Shown piece by piece: positions 24,682 to 33,432 of a DNA stretch of 64,000 nt. Positions within the stretch are counted from its first letter, which is position 1. Each line of letters opens with the position of its first letter. Origin of the DNA: Bryobacter sp. (GTDB lineage: Bacteria; Acidobacteriota; Terriglobia; Bryobacterales; Bryobacteraceae); assembly GCA_022843605.1 (NCBI GenBank), contig JALHNI010000004.1:46126-110125 (forward strand). Direction: 5' to 3'. The position numbers were made by a program, and so were the translations under genes. The notes under the pieces were generated by a model. That model was given only the letters and a program-made list of their open reading frames with translations. It made no database searches and was not told the origin of the DNA.

Positions 24682-25005
24682 ATGTCTTTGGGCCTGCTGG
24701 TGGATGGCGACAATCACCTGATCCTCCGTGGACCGCGGCCAACCCTGGCTGAGGCCAGGAGTTTGGCCGCCCATTTCGGTCTTTCCTTTGCCCAGATCGC
24801 GCCGCGCCTCGATCGCACTGGCCTCTTCGCCGCCTGGACCATCTCCACGCGCGAGTTTCGCGAAGACCTCACCTGGGCCTTCGTCTTGCCCTCCGCCCTC
24901 TCGCCCAGCCCCGCCGTTCGACAACTGCTCAATGAACTCTCAGCTCGTGGCGTTATCCACGAATCTGCTTCGGAATCTGCTCAGGAGACCCCGTGCGCTA
25001 CTTAG
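24682..25005 (+). CDS. Small protein of unknown function upstream of M1 peptidase
   Basis: 107 residues beginning with ATG 24682, with GGAG just upstream. Content: GLLVDGDNHLILRGPRPTLAEARSLAAHFG, then a linker and a C-terminal helical region (SPAVRQLLNELSARG). No signal peptide or known motif. It overlaps the M1 peptidase gene by 13 bp and is divergent from the acyltransferase-like gene, so it is probably the first gene of a two-gene unit. Coding likelihood is supported by G/C-rich third positions and the coupled overlap; function unknown. Confidence 0.6.
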   Translation: MSLGLLVDGDNHLILRGPRPTLAEARSLAAHFGLSFAQIAPRLDRTGLFAAWTISTREFREDLTWAFVLPSALSPSPAVRQLLNELSARGVIHESASESAQETPCAT

Positions 25006-26798
25006 TCCTTTTCACTCTCGCTCTCGTCCTAACGGGCTGTGGCCAATTGCCGCGCCGCGTCGATGTCCACTCCTACGCGCAGCCGGAAATGGCTCGCGTC
25101 CGCCATTTGAAGCTCGACCTGGAGGTGCTTTTCGGCGAGCGCCAACTCGTTGGCTCCGCCGCGTTGAGCGTCGAGGGCCACGGCCCCTTGATCCTCGATA
25201 CCCACTCGCTCACCATCGAACGGGTCGAACTTTGGAATCCGGTGCGCCGCAACTGGGACGCCGGATCCTACACGCTCGGCAAGGCCGATCCGGTACTCGG
25301 CGCACGCCTCGAAATCCCGCTGGAGATGCCCCATCAGAGCGTCCGCATCTTCTATCGCACCAGCCCCAAGGCGACCGCCCTTCAATGGCTTGATCCGCCC
25401 CAAACCGCCGGCAAGAAGCACCCGCTGCTTTTCACGCAATCCGAGTCCATCTACGCCCGCACCTGGGTGCCCATTCAGGATTCACCCGGCATCCGCATCA
25501 CCTACGAAGCCCGCATTCGCACGCCCAAGGAACTCTTCGCGGTGATGAGCGCTGACAACTCCAAAAACCGGGCCCGCACCGGCGACTACCTCTTTGAGAT
25601 GCCGGAACGGATTCCGCCTTACCTGCTCGCACTCGCCGTGGGCGACCTCGACTACCGCGCGCTCTCGCACCGTACCGGCGTTTACGCCGAGCCCGTCACC
25701 CTCGGGGCTGCGGCCAGCGAGTTCTCCGATACCGAACGGATGGTGCAGGCCATTGAACAGATGTACGGGCCTTACCGCTGGAAACAATACGACATCTTCG
25801 TCGGCCCGCCCAGCTTCCCCATCGGCGGCATGGAGAATCCGCGGCTCACTTTCGCCACCCCCACCGTGCTCGCGGGCGACAAAAGCCTGGTCGGGCTGAT
25901 CGCCCATGAATTGGCCCACTCCTGGTCCGGCAACCTCGTCACCAACGCCACCTGGCGCGACTTCTGGCTTAACGAAGGCTTCACTACCTACCTCGAGAAT
26001 CGCATTCAGGAGAAACTCTACGGCAAGCTGCGCGCCGACAAGGAATTCACCATCGAACTCGGCGAATTGCGTGAGGAAATGAAGCGGCTCGCCCCGCGGG
26101 ATCAGATTCTCTGGGTGAACCTCGACGGCCGGGACCCCGAAGAAGGCTTCACCCAGGTGCCCTACGCCAAGGGAGCGTTGCTGCTCCGGACACTTGAACG
26201 AGCCGTCGGCCGTCCGCGCTGGGACGCATTCCTTCAGGACTATTTCAACCGCTTCGCCTTTCAGAGCATCACCACAAGCCAGTTTCTGGACTATCTGCGG
26301 CTGAAATTGCCGGAAACCCAGTCGGTCGACGTAAGTCGTTGGGTCTATGAACCTGGCCTGCCCGACGGCGGCGCCGTGCCACCCGAGGGGGTCTTCAGCG
26401 CCATCGACCAGGCGGTAGCCAACTTCCAGCAGGCAAAACCCTTCCCCGTCACCGGCTGGATCACCCAGGATTGGCTGCGATTCCTGCGGCAACTCCCCGA
26501 GACCCTCCCGGCCACCAGCCTCCGCACGCTCGACGACGCCTACCACCTCTCCTCCACGGGCAACTCCGAGATCTTGACTCAATGGCTGCGCATGTCCATC
26601 CGCGCCAATTACGAGCCAGGGCTCGCCCGGCTGGAACCGTTCCTCCTATCGGTCGGGCGCCAGAAGATGCTGCGGCCGCTCTATACCGAGCTCGCTCGCA
26701 CGCCGCAAGGTAAGGCGAAGGCCCGGGATCTGTTTGCCCGGGCCCGTTCGTCCTACCATCCGCTGGCCGTAGCTCTCGTGGAAGGGATTCTTAAGTAA
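24993..26798 (+). CDS. M1-family metallopeptidase lipoprotein
   Basis: 601 residues from GTG 24993. A lipobox (LVLTGCGQ) indicates a lipid-anchored periplasmic or surface protein. The M1 core shows GGMEN (about residue 277) for exopeptidase substrate N-terminus binding, HELAHSW (about 305) and NEGFTTYLEN with the third zinc ligand about 19 residues on. The C-terminal helical domain resembles leukotriene A4 hydrolase-type peptidases. M1 enzymes remove N-terminal residues from peptides. A 13-bp overlap with the small upstream gene suggests coupling. Length is close to the LTA4H-like subgroup (about 610). Confidence 0.9.
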   Translation: MRYLVLFTLALVLTGCGQLPRRVDVHSYAQPEMARVRHLKLDLEVLFGERQLVGSAALSVEGHGPLILDTHSLTIERVELWNPVRRNWDAGSYTLGKADPVLGARLEIPLEMPHQSVRIFYRTSPKATALQWLDPPQTAGKKHPLLFTQSESIYARTWVPIQDSPGIRITYEARIRTPKELFAVMSADNSKNRARTGDYLFEMPERIPPYLLALAVGDLDYRALSHRTGVYAEPVTLGAAASEFSDTERMVQAIEQMYGPYRWKQYDIFVGPPSFPIGGMENPRLTFATPTVLAGDKSLVGLIAHELAHSWSGNLVTNATWRDFWLNEGFTTYLENRIQEKLYGKLRADKEFTIELGELREEMKRLAPRDQILWVNLDGRDPEEGFTQVPYAKGALLLRTLERAVGRPRWDAFLQDYFNRFAFQSITTSQFLDYLRLKLPETQSVDVSRWVYEPGLPDGGAVPPEGVFSAIDQAVANFQQAKPFPVTGWITQDWLRFLRQLPETLPATSLRTLDDAYHLSSTGNSEILTQWLRMSIRANYEPGLARLEPFLLSVGRQKMLRPLYTELARTPQGKAKARDLFARARSSYHPLAVALVEGILK

Positions 26799-26934
26799 AA
26801 TCTCTTAGCTCCGGCAAGCGATGGAATCGCACCTTAGTCCCTCAAAATGGAGGGGTTATCCATCTCGCGGCGCCCGCGCCTTAGATCTGCCGGTATCTGA
26901 AGTTCCTCTCGCAAACGTCCGATAAGTTGTGAGA

Positions 26935-27945
26935 ATGCGGGGCGCGCGCACGGGCAAATCTCGGCTGATGACATCGCTGCTGGTCTTGAGCTGCCTGCTA
27001 CCCGGGGCTCGTCTGCCTTCGGCGAAACCGACGCCATCCCTCCCCTACCCCAGCCTTGAGCCGGTCGTCGCCTCTCTCTCTGACCTGCGCAACCGCCTGC
27101 GCATCCCGGGTTTAGCCGCCGCTATCGTCATTGATGGCGAAGTAGCTTGGCGCGGGCACTGGGGCAACCTCACCACCACTACTCCCCGCGAGATTGCCTC
27201 GGTAACCAAGACGATGGCCGCGGTCGTCGCGCTGCAGGAAGTGGCGCAAGGGCAACTGGAGCTACAGGATGCCGTGGCGGGTCTTCCCGGGGTGCAGGTA
27301 AGGCATCTACTCTCCCATACCAGCGTTGGCCGGCCCGGCGAAAGCTTCCTCTACAACAACGCCCGTTACGGCATCTTGACTTCAATTCTCGAGCGGAGCA
27401 GCCAGCAACAGTTCTCTGAATTGCTCGCCAGCCGGATTCTCAGCCCGTCCGGCATGCACTCCAGCCGGCCCGGAAGCAGTTCCGCGTCGGGCGTAGTCAG
27501 CAACGTTGAGGATCTCACTCGGTACATGGCAGCCTTGGATGGCGATGAGATGCTTGGCGAACGCGAAAAACAATGGATGTGGATGCCCATCAGCCCCGGC
27601 CTGCCGTACGCGCTGGGGTGGTTCTCCCAGAGCTACGCTGGCCGGCGCGTCGTTTGGCACTACGGGCAGTTAAACGGCTACGGTTCCAGCCTGGTTGTCA
27701 AAATCCCGGCACTGCGCGCAAATCTGGTCGTCCTGTCGAACTCCTCACTGCTCTCCGACGCCAATCATCTCGAATCGGGCGACATCACCCGCTCCCCACT
27801 GGGGCGCAGTTTCCTGGCCGCGCTGGTCGACCACCTTCCTGAACTATCACCCTTCACTGGCAACGGTTCGGCCGCTATCAGTGCAACCAATCATTCGTTC
27901 AGCCCCACGGCGAAACGTCCGATCGTTCACGGCAGCGGTCTTTAG
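26935..27945 (+). CDS. Beta-lactamase-family serine hydrolase
   Basis: 336 residues with a signal-like hydrophobic stretch (LMTSLLVLSCLLPGARLPSA). Catalytic motifs: SVTK (Ser89, Lys92) and a YNN (Tyr140-Asn142) in SFLYNNARYG, typical of the Pfam Beta-lactamase/esterase-B class; WHYGQLNGYGS corresponds to the third (HxG-like) element. No ribosome site stands out for any of three possible starts (GTG 26929, ATG 26935, ATG 26968), so the 5' end is uncertain. The C-terminal 50 residues are low in recognisable structure. It overlaps the convergent RHH gene by 4 bp. Confidence 0.85.
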   Translation: MRGARTGKSRLMTSLLVLSCLLPGARLPSAKPTPSLPYPSLEPVVASLSDLRNRLRIPGLAAAIVIDGEVAWRGHWGNLTTTTPREIASVTKTMAAVVALQEVAQGQLELQDAVAGLPGVQVRHLLSHTSVGRPGESFLYNNARYGILTSILERSSQQQFSELLASRILSPSGMHSSRPGSSSASGVVSNVEDLTRYMAALDGDEMLGEREKQWMWMPISPGLPYALGWFSQSYAGRRVVWHYGQLNGYGSSLVVKIPALRANLVVLSNSSLLSDANHLESGDITRSPLGRSFLAALVDHLPELSPFTGNGSAAISATNHSFSPTAKRPIVHGSGL

Positions 27946-28142
27946 GATTCCGGAGTGCCCTCCCCCGCGGGTTTCGCCCCCCCGGTTTCGCCTTCCTTGA
28001 GCCGGCCGGCCCTGCGGAGCGCGTCCCGCAACAGAAACTCCACCTGGGCGTTCAGGCTGCGTAAATCCTGATCCGCCCAGCGCTTCACCGCGTCGAGGAC
28101 CCGTTCGTCGATCCGCAAGAGAAATGCCTTGCGTTCGCTCAT
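27942..28142 (-). CDS. Small RHH/Arc-like DNA-binding protein next to SPFH gene
   Basis: 66 residues with a ribbon-helix-helix signature: KAFLLRIDERVLDAVKRWADQDLRSLNAQVEFLLRDALRR. The first strand (AFLLRI) would contact DNA and the helices dimerise. The tail is polar and Pro/Gly rich. The start lies 12 bp after the SPFH gene's stop on the same strand, so the two are co-transcribed. Similar small RHH proteins occur next to SPFH genes in other soil bacteria. Autoregulation through the palindromes at 29043-29069 is a reasonable but untested inference. Confidence 0.75.
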   Translation of the reverse strand: MSERKAFLLRIDERVLDAVKRWADQDLRSLNAQVEFLLRDALRRAGRLKEGETGGAKPAGEGTPES

Positions 28143-28154
28143 TCCCGGACCTCC

Positions 28155-29021
28155 TTAGTGATAGATTGTCCCCGTATTGACCACCGGTTGTGTGCCGCGT
28201 TCGCCGCACAGGACCACCAGCAGATTGGACACCATCGCCGCTTTGCGCTCTTCATCCAGATGCACCACGCCCTTCGTGCTCAGCATCTCGAGCGCCATCT
28301 CCACCATCCCCACCGCGCCCTCGACAATCTTCTGTCGAGCCGCGATGATCGCCGACGCCTGTTGACGCTGCAACATCGCCGCCGCAATCTCCTGGGCGTA
28401 GGCCAGGTGGCTGATGCGGGCTTCGATCACTTGCACGCCGGCCTTCGCCAGCCGCTCCTGGATCTCGCGCTGCAGATGCAACGCAATTTCGCCGCTCGAC
28501 GCCCGCAAACTCACTCGTTCGTCATGCGAGTCGTAGGAGTATGACGTCGCCAGGTTGCGCAGGGCCGATTCGCTCTGCACATGGACGTAGTTCTCGTAGT
28601 TGTCCACTTCGAAACACGCCTCGGCCGTATCGACCACCTGCCACACCACCACCGCGGCAATCTCGATCGGATTGCCGTCCAGATCGTTCACTTTCAGCTT
28701 CTGCGTTTCGAAATTGCGCACCCGCAACGAAACCTTGCGCTTCCCATAAAGTGGATTCGCCCAGCGCAAGCCGGTACTCTTCTCCGTCCCTTGATATGCG
28801 CCAAACAATGTCAGTACGGCACCCTGGTTGGGTTCTACCGTGAAGAGGCCGCACAAGAGAAGAATGTCCACCAGGATCAGCAGGACCAACGGAATGGCCA
28901 TCCAAGCGTCGGGCGTTTTCACGACCCGGACGATGCCCCACACCGAGGCACCCAAAATCAACAAAGTCAAAGCGAGCATCGCAATGCCCGACGGCGTCGA
29001 GCTTCGCACTTCGCGAATCAT
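28155..29021 (-). CDS. SPFH-domain (stomatin/prohibitin-like) membrane protein
   Basis: 288 residues from ATG 29019-29021, which has GGAGA at a good distance; an in-frame ATG at 29060 is possible. Two membrane helices ([20 protein letters not shown] and [20 protein letters not shown]) are followed by the SPFH core ([60 protein letters not shown]) and a helical C-terminus ([21 protein letters not shown]). SPFH proteins form large membrane rings. Unlike floA at 2478, no NfeD partner is adjacent; instead a small RHH protein follows. This is the second SPFH protein in the window. Confidence 0.87.
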   Translation of the reverse strand: MIREVRSSTPSGIAMLALTLLILGASVWGIVRVVKTPDAWMAIPLVLLILVDILLLCGLFTVEPNQGAVLTLFGAYQGTEKSTGLRWANPLYGKRKVSLRVRNFETQKLKVNDLDGNPIEIAAVVVWQVVDTAEACFEVDNYENYVHVQSESALRNLATSYSYDSHDERVSLRASSGEIALHLQREIQERLAKAGVQVIEARISHLAYAQEIAAAMLQRQQASAIIAARQKIVEGAVGMVEMALEMLSTKGVVHLDEERKAAMVSNLLVVLCGERGTQPVVNTGTIYH

Positions 29022-29042
29022 GTGTGAATTCTCCAATTTCTT

Positions 29043-29069
29043 GAGGTCAGTCGACCTCATATCGATATG
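29043..29069. promoter_or_regulatory. Adjacent palindromes upstream of the SPFH-RHH operon
   Basis: GAGGTC (29043-29048) and GACCTC (29053-29058) form an inverted repeat with a 4-base spacer. Next to it CATATCGATATG (29058-29069) is a perfect 12-bp palindrome, and GATATGATATC follows it. They lie 22-48 bp upstream of the chosen SPFH start. Such sites suit binding by a dimeric RHH regulator. Function is inference. Confidence 0.5.
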
Positions 29070-29402
29070 ATATCACTTTAGTATCTTTCGTCAAGAGCAC
29101 CCGCATCGATAATTCCAAAGTTAGAAGTCTTAATGTGAAAAATTGAAAACTTTGTTATCTTGCAAACTAGGGTCGTGGGCGTAATGGCCCTGTTTTCTAA
29201 AGTTTCAAGAAATTAGTCAATTTGGCCCTAAAACTGCATCACTTTGGGTGAAAGATAAGGAATTGGCCGCGACCTGCCAATTTTCCGACGCTATCCGCCC
29301 CCGATTCAACCGGCCCGAGTGTATCCGGCTCCAGGTAGCGTCGGGATAGGAAGATCCAGCTGTTGCGCGGATCCAAGCGCCGAAACCAAAAAGAGTGGAA
29401 AA
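29070..29402. other. Long AT-richer intergenic region upstream of the Oar-like receptor
   Basis: More than 300 bp without a credible gene. The region 29085-29240 is clearly AT-richer than flanking genes and probably holds divergent promoters for the SPFH operon and the receptor gene. I cannot pick out a convincing -35/-10 pair. The upstream part of the open frame before ATG 29403 has no signal-peptide character and is taken as untranslated leader. Confidence 0.5.
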
Positions 29403-32400
29403 ATGAACAAATATTTGCGAAAGCTTTGCTTAGTAATTCAGTGCCTGGCTTTGATGAGCCCGGCGCTTGTGGCGCAGATCACCGGCGATCTGCGTGGAGT
29501 CATCGTCGACAGCAGCGGAGGTGGCATCAATAAGGCCAAAGTCACGCTGAAGAGCCTCGAAACCGGTGAGACCCGGCAGGCAGATGTCGACAGCGAGGGA
29601 CGATTCAACTTTAGCCTGCTGCGGATCGGCAACTACGAAGTTCGCGCGGAGGCGCAAGGCTTCCGTTCCACGACAACCACGGCCGAGGTGCGCACCGGTG
29701 AAATTGGCAGCGTCCGTCTCAGCCTGGAAGTCGGCTCCATCACCGAGACCGTGAGCGTCACTGACGCCGTCACGGCACTCGACACCGAGAACTCCCAGAT
29801 CCAGACTTCCTTCACGGGCACCAAGATCCAGGACATCCCGGTGAACCGCAACCCGAACCTCTTTGCCCTCGCCGCGCCTGGCGTGGCTCCTGTTTCGGGC
29901 AACAACCCGTTCCTCGGATCCGGCAGCTTCAACTCGAACGGCGGTCGTGGACGCGGTAACAATATCACTGTGGACGGCATCACCGCCACCGACGTGTCGG
30001 TTACCGGCACCGGCGGCCCCCTCGGCCCGCTCAACTTCTCCGCCATCAAAGAAGTCAAGGTGATCACCAACAACTTCAGCGCGGAGTACGGTCGCAATTC
30101 GAGCGCGCAGGTGCTGTACATCACCAAGAACGGGACCAACGATCTTCACGGCGAGCTGTACCACTACTTCAAGAACGACAAGTTCAACGCCCGCCCGTTT
30201 TTTGACCGTACCGGCAAGACCAACATTGTCCGCAACAACATCTCCGGCTGGGAACTGGGTGGTCCGGTTTGGGTACCGAAGATCTTCGACGGCCGCAACA
30301 AGCTGTTCTGGCACACCACTTATGAGCAGACCTGGACCCGTGGCGCCGGCGCGGCCCGCATCGCGCGCGTTCCGACTCCGGCCCAACTGGCCGGCATCAC
30401 CGACCCGACCTCACGCGCGCTCGCCCAACAGTACCAGTTGCCCTCCGATCCCTCCGGCCAGATCCAGACTGCGGCAGCCGAAGTCGCCGATAGCAAGCAG
30501 TTCGCCATCCGCGGCGACTTGAACCTCGGATCACGCGACACCATCTGGGCGCGCTACTCCCTGTTCAATCAGTCGAGCGCCAGCGCCGGCCTCACTTTCA
30601 TCGGCTCCAACCTTCCCGGCTTTGGCGCCGTCAGCACCAACGAGCCCCGCCAGGCCACCGTCTCCCACACGCATCTCTTCGGCGTCTCAGCGGTTAACGA
30701 ATTCCGCTTCGGCTACGGCACCAGCCTGCCCAACTTCACCATCGACACGCCGCATCCCCTCGGACCCCGCATTACGATCGGCGATGGCTCGGTCAACGCT
30801 TTTGGTGTGTGGGAAGGTCTGCCTCAGGGCCGTTCCCAGAAGACCTATCAGTTCACCAACAACTTCTCAATCGTACGCGGACATCACAATATCAAGATGG
30901 GCGGAGAATACTTCAACCTCGTGGCGGATAGTGTCTTCGACGCCCTTCAGCGACCCTTGATCGGCTTCGCCTCTTTCGCTGACTTCCAAACCGGCACTCC
31001 GGCCAGCGTGCAGCAACGGTTCGGATCGAGCGTTCGTGCCAACCGCGTTCGAAACGTCTTCGCCTTCCTGCAGGACGACTGGAAGGTCACGCGCAACCTG
31101 ACGCTCAACCTTGGCATGCGCATGGAGTGGGCCGGAGGCCCGACGGAAAAGAACGGGCTCATCTCGAACCTGAACCTCAACAACAACACGGCCTTAGGCG
31201 CTGCCGGCGCCGGTCCGCTTGGCCTACTCGAAACTGGACAGCCTTCTTTCCAGAGCAACACGAACTGGGCGCCTCGCCTTGGCTTCGCCTGGTCTCCCGG
31301 TGGCAGCACTAAGACCGTGGTCCGGGGCGGCTATGGCATCTCCTACGATTTTATCTTCCTGAACCCCATCACCAACCAGCGATTCCTGCCACCCTTCATC
31401 GTGACCGGCGTGCTGTCGGGCGCCGCGAGTTTCGCCGGCAACAACAGCTATGCCAACTTTGTGGGCGGCACGGCCCAACTGCAGCGTGAAACTGCTTCTC
31501 AGGTCGGCCAGTTCTCCACCACCGCCCTGAACTTCGGAGCCATCAGTCCGGCCATCGCTCAGGATCTGGCCAATCCCCAGGTTCACCAGTGGAGCTTGGG
31601 CGTCCAGCGCGAGACCATCTTCGGAATCGTCCTCAAAGGCACCTATGTCGGCACGAAAGGCAACTTCCTCCCCCGCTCGCGCGACCTCAACCTGGTAGCC
31701 AATCCGGCCCGTCCCGCCAGCAGCGAAGCGGACGAGACTGCCCGTCTCGCCGAGTTCCAGTCGATCTTCGCCGGCCTGAACGGCAACATCGCCCGCCGCA
31801 GCAACCGTATCGACGGTCGTTACAACGGCATCGCCTACACCGAAAGCTCCGCAAACTCCATTTTCCACAGCGGCCAGTTCGAAGTGCAGAAGCGCACCTC
31901 TGCCGGCATCTTTGTAAGCGCCAACTACACCTACTCGAAGTCGATCGACGACAACTCGGACGTGCTCGGCGTGCTGATCAACGACGGCCCCGCGCAGCAG
32001 GATCCGCGCAATAACCTGAACAACCGTTCGGTTTCACAATTCGACCTCCAGCAGCGGCTCGTGTTCACACACTCCTGGGAACCGCGTTGGTTCAAGGATG
32101 CCTCCAGCCGTTTCGTTCGCACCACGCTCGCTGGTTGGGGCTTCTCCGGCATCACCAGCTTCCGGTCGGGCTTCCCGGTTACATTCCTGGCCGGGGCCCG
32201 CCGCGGCATCACTGACCCCATCAGCCTCTACGGCGGCGGCGGCAACGTCCGCCCGAATGTCTCCGGGCCGGTTACCTTCGATCCCCGGCCCTCCGGCTCC
32301 GCGGGTTCACCCTTCGGCACCAATCCCGGAGTTCAGGTCATCTCCAGCTACGCTTCCAGCATCGGCCTCTCACAACCGCTGCTCGGCAACATCGGCAACC

Positions 32401-32636
32401 TCGGCCGCAACACCCACCGTCTAAACGGTGAGCGGAACTTCGATTGGAACGTTTACAAGAACTTTGCCATTCGCGAGCGCGTCTCCTTCCAGATCCGCGC
32501 CGAGTTCTATAACGTCTTCAATAACACTTCGTTTCAGGACGTCGACCGTACGATCACCAGCCCCAGCTTTGGCCAGTATCAAACGGTCGGGCAGAACGCG
32601 CGCAACATGCAGTTGGGCGCTCGCTTCGTGTTCTAA
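29403..32636 (+). CDS. Oar-like TonB-dependent outer-membrane receptor
   Basis: 1077 residues from ATG 29403, giving a signal peptide (KYLRKLCLVIQCLALMSPALVAQ). An N-terminal carboxypeptidase-regulatory-like domain (about 25-110: GDLRGVIVDSSGGGINKAKVTL, DSEGRFNFSLLRIGNYEV) precedes a plug domain (VSVTDAVTALDTENSQIQTSF, DIPVNRNPNLFALAAPGVAPV, NITVDGITATDV) and a large barrel ending in a C-terminal aromatic (LGARFVF). This is the layout of Oar and related receptors common in Acidobacteria, which take up oligosaccharides, peptides or act in surface adhesion. No TonB box was located with confidence. A terminator follows. Confidence 0.92.
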   Translation: MNKYLRKLCLVIQCLALMSPALVAQITGDLRGVIVDSSGGGINKAKVTLKSLETGETRQADVDSEGRFNFSLLRIGNYEVRAEAQGFRSTTTTAEVRTGEIGSVRLSLEVGSITETVSVTDAVTALDTENSQIQTSFTGTKIQDIPVNRNPNLFALAAPGVAPVSGNNPFLGSGSFNSNGGRGRGNNITVDGITATDVSVTGTGGPLGPLNFSAIKEVKVITNNFSAEYGRNSSAQVLYITKNGTNDLHGELYHYFKNDKFNARPFFDRTGKTNIVRNNISGWELGGPVWVPKIFDGRNKLFWHTTYEQTWTRGAGAARIARVPTPAQLAGITDPTSRALAQQYQLPSDPSGQIQTAAAEVADSKQFAIRGDLNLGSRDTIWARYSLFNQSSASAGLTFIGSNLPGFGAVSTNEPRQATVSHTHLFGVSAVNEFRFGYGTSLPNFTIDTPHPLGPRITIGDGSVNAFGVWEGLPQGRSQKTYQFTNNFSIVRGHHNIKMGGEYFNLVADSVFDALQRPLIGFASFADFQTGTPASVQQRFGSSVRANRVRNVFAFLQDDWKVTRNLTLNLGMRMEWAGGPTEKNGLISNLNLNNNTALGAAGAGPLGLLETGQPSFQSNTNWAPRLGFAWSPGGSTKTVVRGGYGISYDFIFLNPITNQRFLPPFIVTGVLSGAASFAGNNSYANFVGGTAQLQRETASQVGQFSTTALNFGAISPAIAQDLANPQVHQWSLGVQRETIFGIVLKGTYVGTKGNFLPRSRDLNLVANPARPASSEADETARLAEFQSIFAGLNGNIARRSNRIDGRYNGIAYTESSANSIFHSGQFEVQKRTSAGIFVSANYTYSKSIDDNSDVLGVLINDGPAQQDPRNNLNNRSVSQFDLQQRLVFTHSWEPRWFKDASSRFVRTTLAGWGFSGITSFRSGFPVTFLAGARRGITDPISLYGGGGNVRPNVSGPVTFDPRPSGSAGSPFGTNPGVQVISSYASSIGLSQPLLGNIGNLGRNTHRLNGERNFDWNVYKNFAIRERVSFQIRAEFYNVFNNTSFQDVDRTITSPSFGQYQTVGQNARNMQLGARFVF

Positions 32637-32660
32637 ATCCACCGATCGCGAAAGAGAATT

Positions 32661-32691
32661 GGGGCCGCTTGCCAACCCGGTAAGCGGCCCC
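32661..32691. terminator. Rho-independent terminator after the Oar-like gene
   Basis: GGGGCCGCTT (32661-32670) pairs with AAGCGGCCCC (32682-32691) around an 11-base loop and is followed by TTTCTCTT; an AAAGAGAA run precedes it, so it can act in both directions for the convergent SGNH gene. Confidence 0.85.
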
Positions 32692-32772
32692 TTTCTCTTG
32701 TGACTGGCCGGCGATTTCGTCTCTCCAACCCATTCAGCCGAAAGGCCAAACTCCTAAATTGGGTTTGTTTCG

Positions 32773-33411
32773 TCAAGTACGCTGTGGCACGCTAAGCGCG
32801 GCACGGATTTCATCGGCCACGCGCTTCCCCAGCACCTGGTAGCCCTCAGTTGTAAAGTGCACTCCATCCGGCATCTGCAACGCTGCGTTCTGCCGGGAGA
32901 TCGCGTACAGATCGTTCACCGGTACGCCCAGCTTCTTGCAGACCTTCAGCGCCGCCCGGTTGTACGCCTCAACGTCCGCATTGTAGCGGCGGAATTCGCG
33001 CTTCTTCTCGCGCGCCTGTCGCGATCCTTCATCGTTCACCAGCGTCGTGGTTGCCCAGATCACCTTGGCCGTCGTCTTGTCGCGCATCGTCCGCAGCAGC
33101 GTCTCGACATTGTCCCGATAGTGCTTCAGCGGCACCACCAGTTCACGCGTGTCATAGTGGACCGTCTTCAGGTCGTGCAACCCCGCATTCACGTGGATGA
33201 CGGCCGCATTCTTCGGCAACACCCAGGTGCTCAGTTGTACCAGCAGATTGGCCGTATGCGCCCCGTTTTCCGCCGGTGCCCAAACCTCGGCCACATCGGC
33301 AAGTTCCTTCACCACCGTCGGCTGATAGCCCATGCGAATGGAATCGCCGAGCAGGATGACGAGCTTCTTTTGTTGAACCAGGAGCGCAAAGAGGGAGCGG
33401 CGGGAGAGCAT
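32773..33411 (-). CDS. SGNH/GDSL hydrolase
   Basis: 212 residues. Catalytic blocks: LLGDSIRMGY with nucleophile Ser24 (block I), NAGLHDLKT (block III-like, Asn75) and MPDGVHFTTEGY with Asp182 and His185 (block V). The family hydrolyses esters of lipids or acetylated sugars. A signal peptide is weak (LSRRSLFALLVQQ contains a short hydrophobic stretch), so location is uncertain. It lies 21 bp downstream of the c-di-GMP protein on the same strand and may be co-transcribed with it. Confidence 0.88.
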   Translation of the reverse strand: MLSRRSLFALLVQQKKLVILLGDSIRMGYQPTVVKELADVAEVWAPAENGAHTANLLVQLSTWVLPKNAAVIHVNAGLHDLKTVHYDTRELVVPLKHYRDNVETLLRTMRDKTTAKVIWATTTLVNDEGSRQAREKKREFRRYNADVEAYNRAALKVCKKLGVPVNDLYAISRQNAALQMPDGVHFTTEGYQVLGKRVADEIRAALSVPQRT

Positions 33412-33432
33412 CCAGCCGATTGTAATATCGTC

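Noticed and set aside
26834..27037. Minus-strand frame of 67 codons before the second serine hydrolase
   Set aside because: Overlaps the 5' end of the hydrolase in antisense and shows no family or ribosome site.
29263..29278. Sigma-54-like TTGGCC...TGC upstream of the Oar-like gene
   Set aside because: The GG-to-GC spacing is 9 rather than 10 and the consensus is poor.
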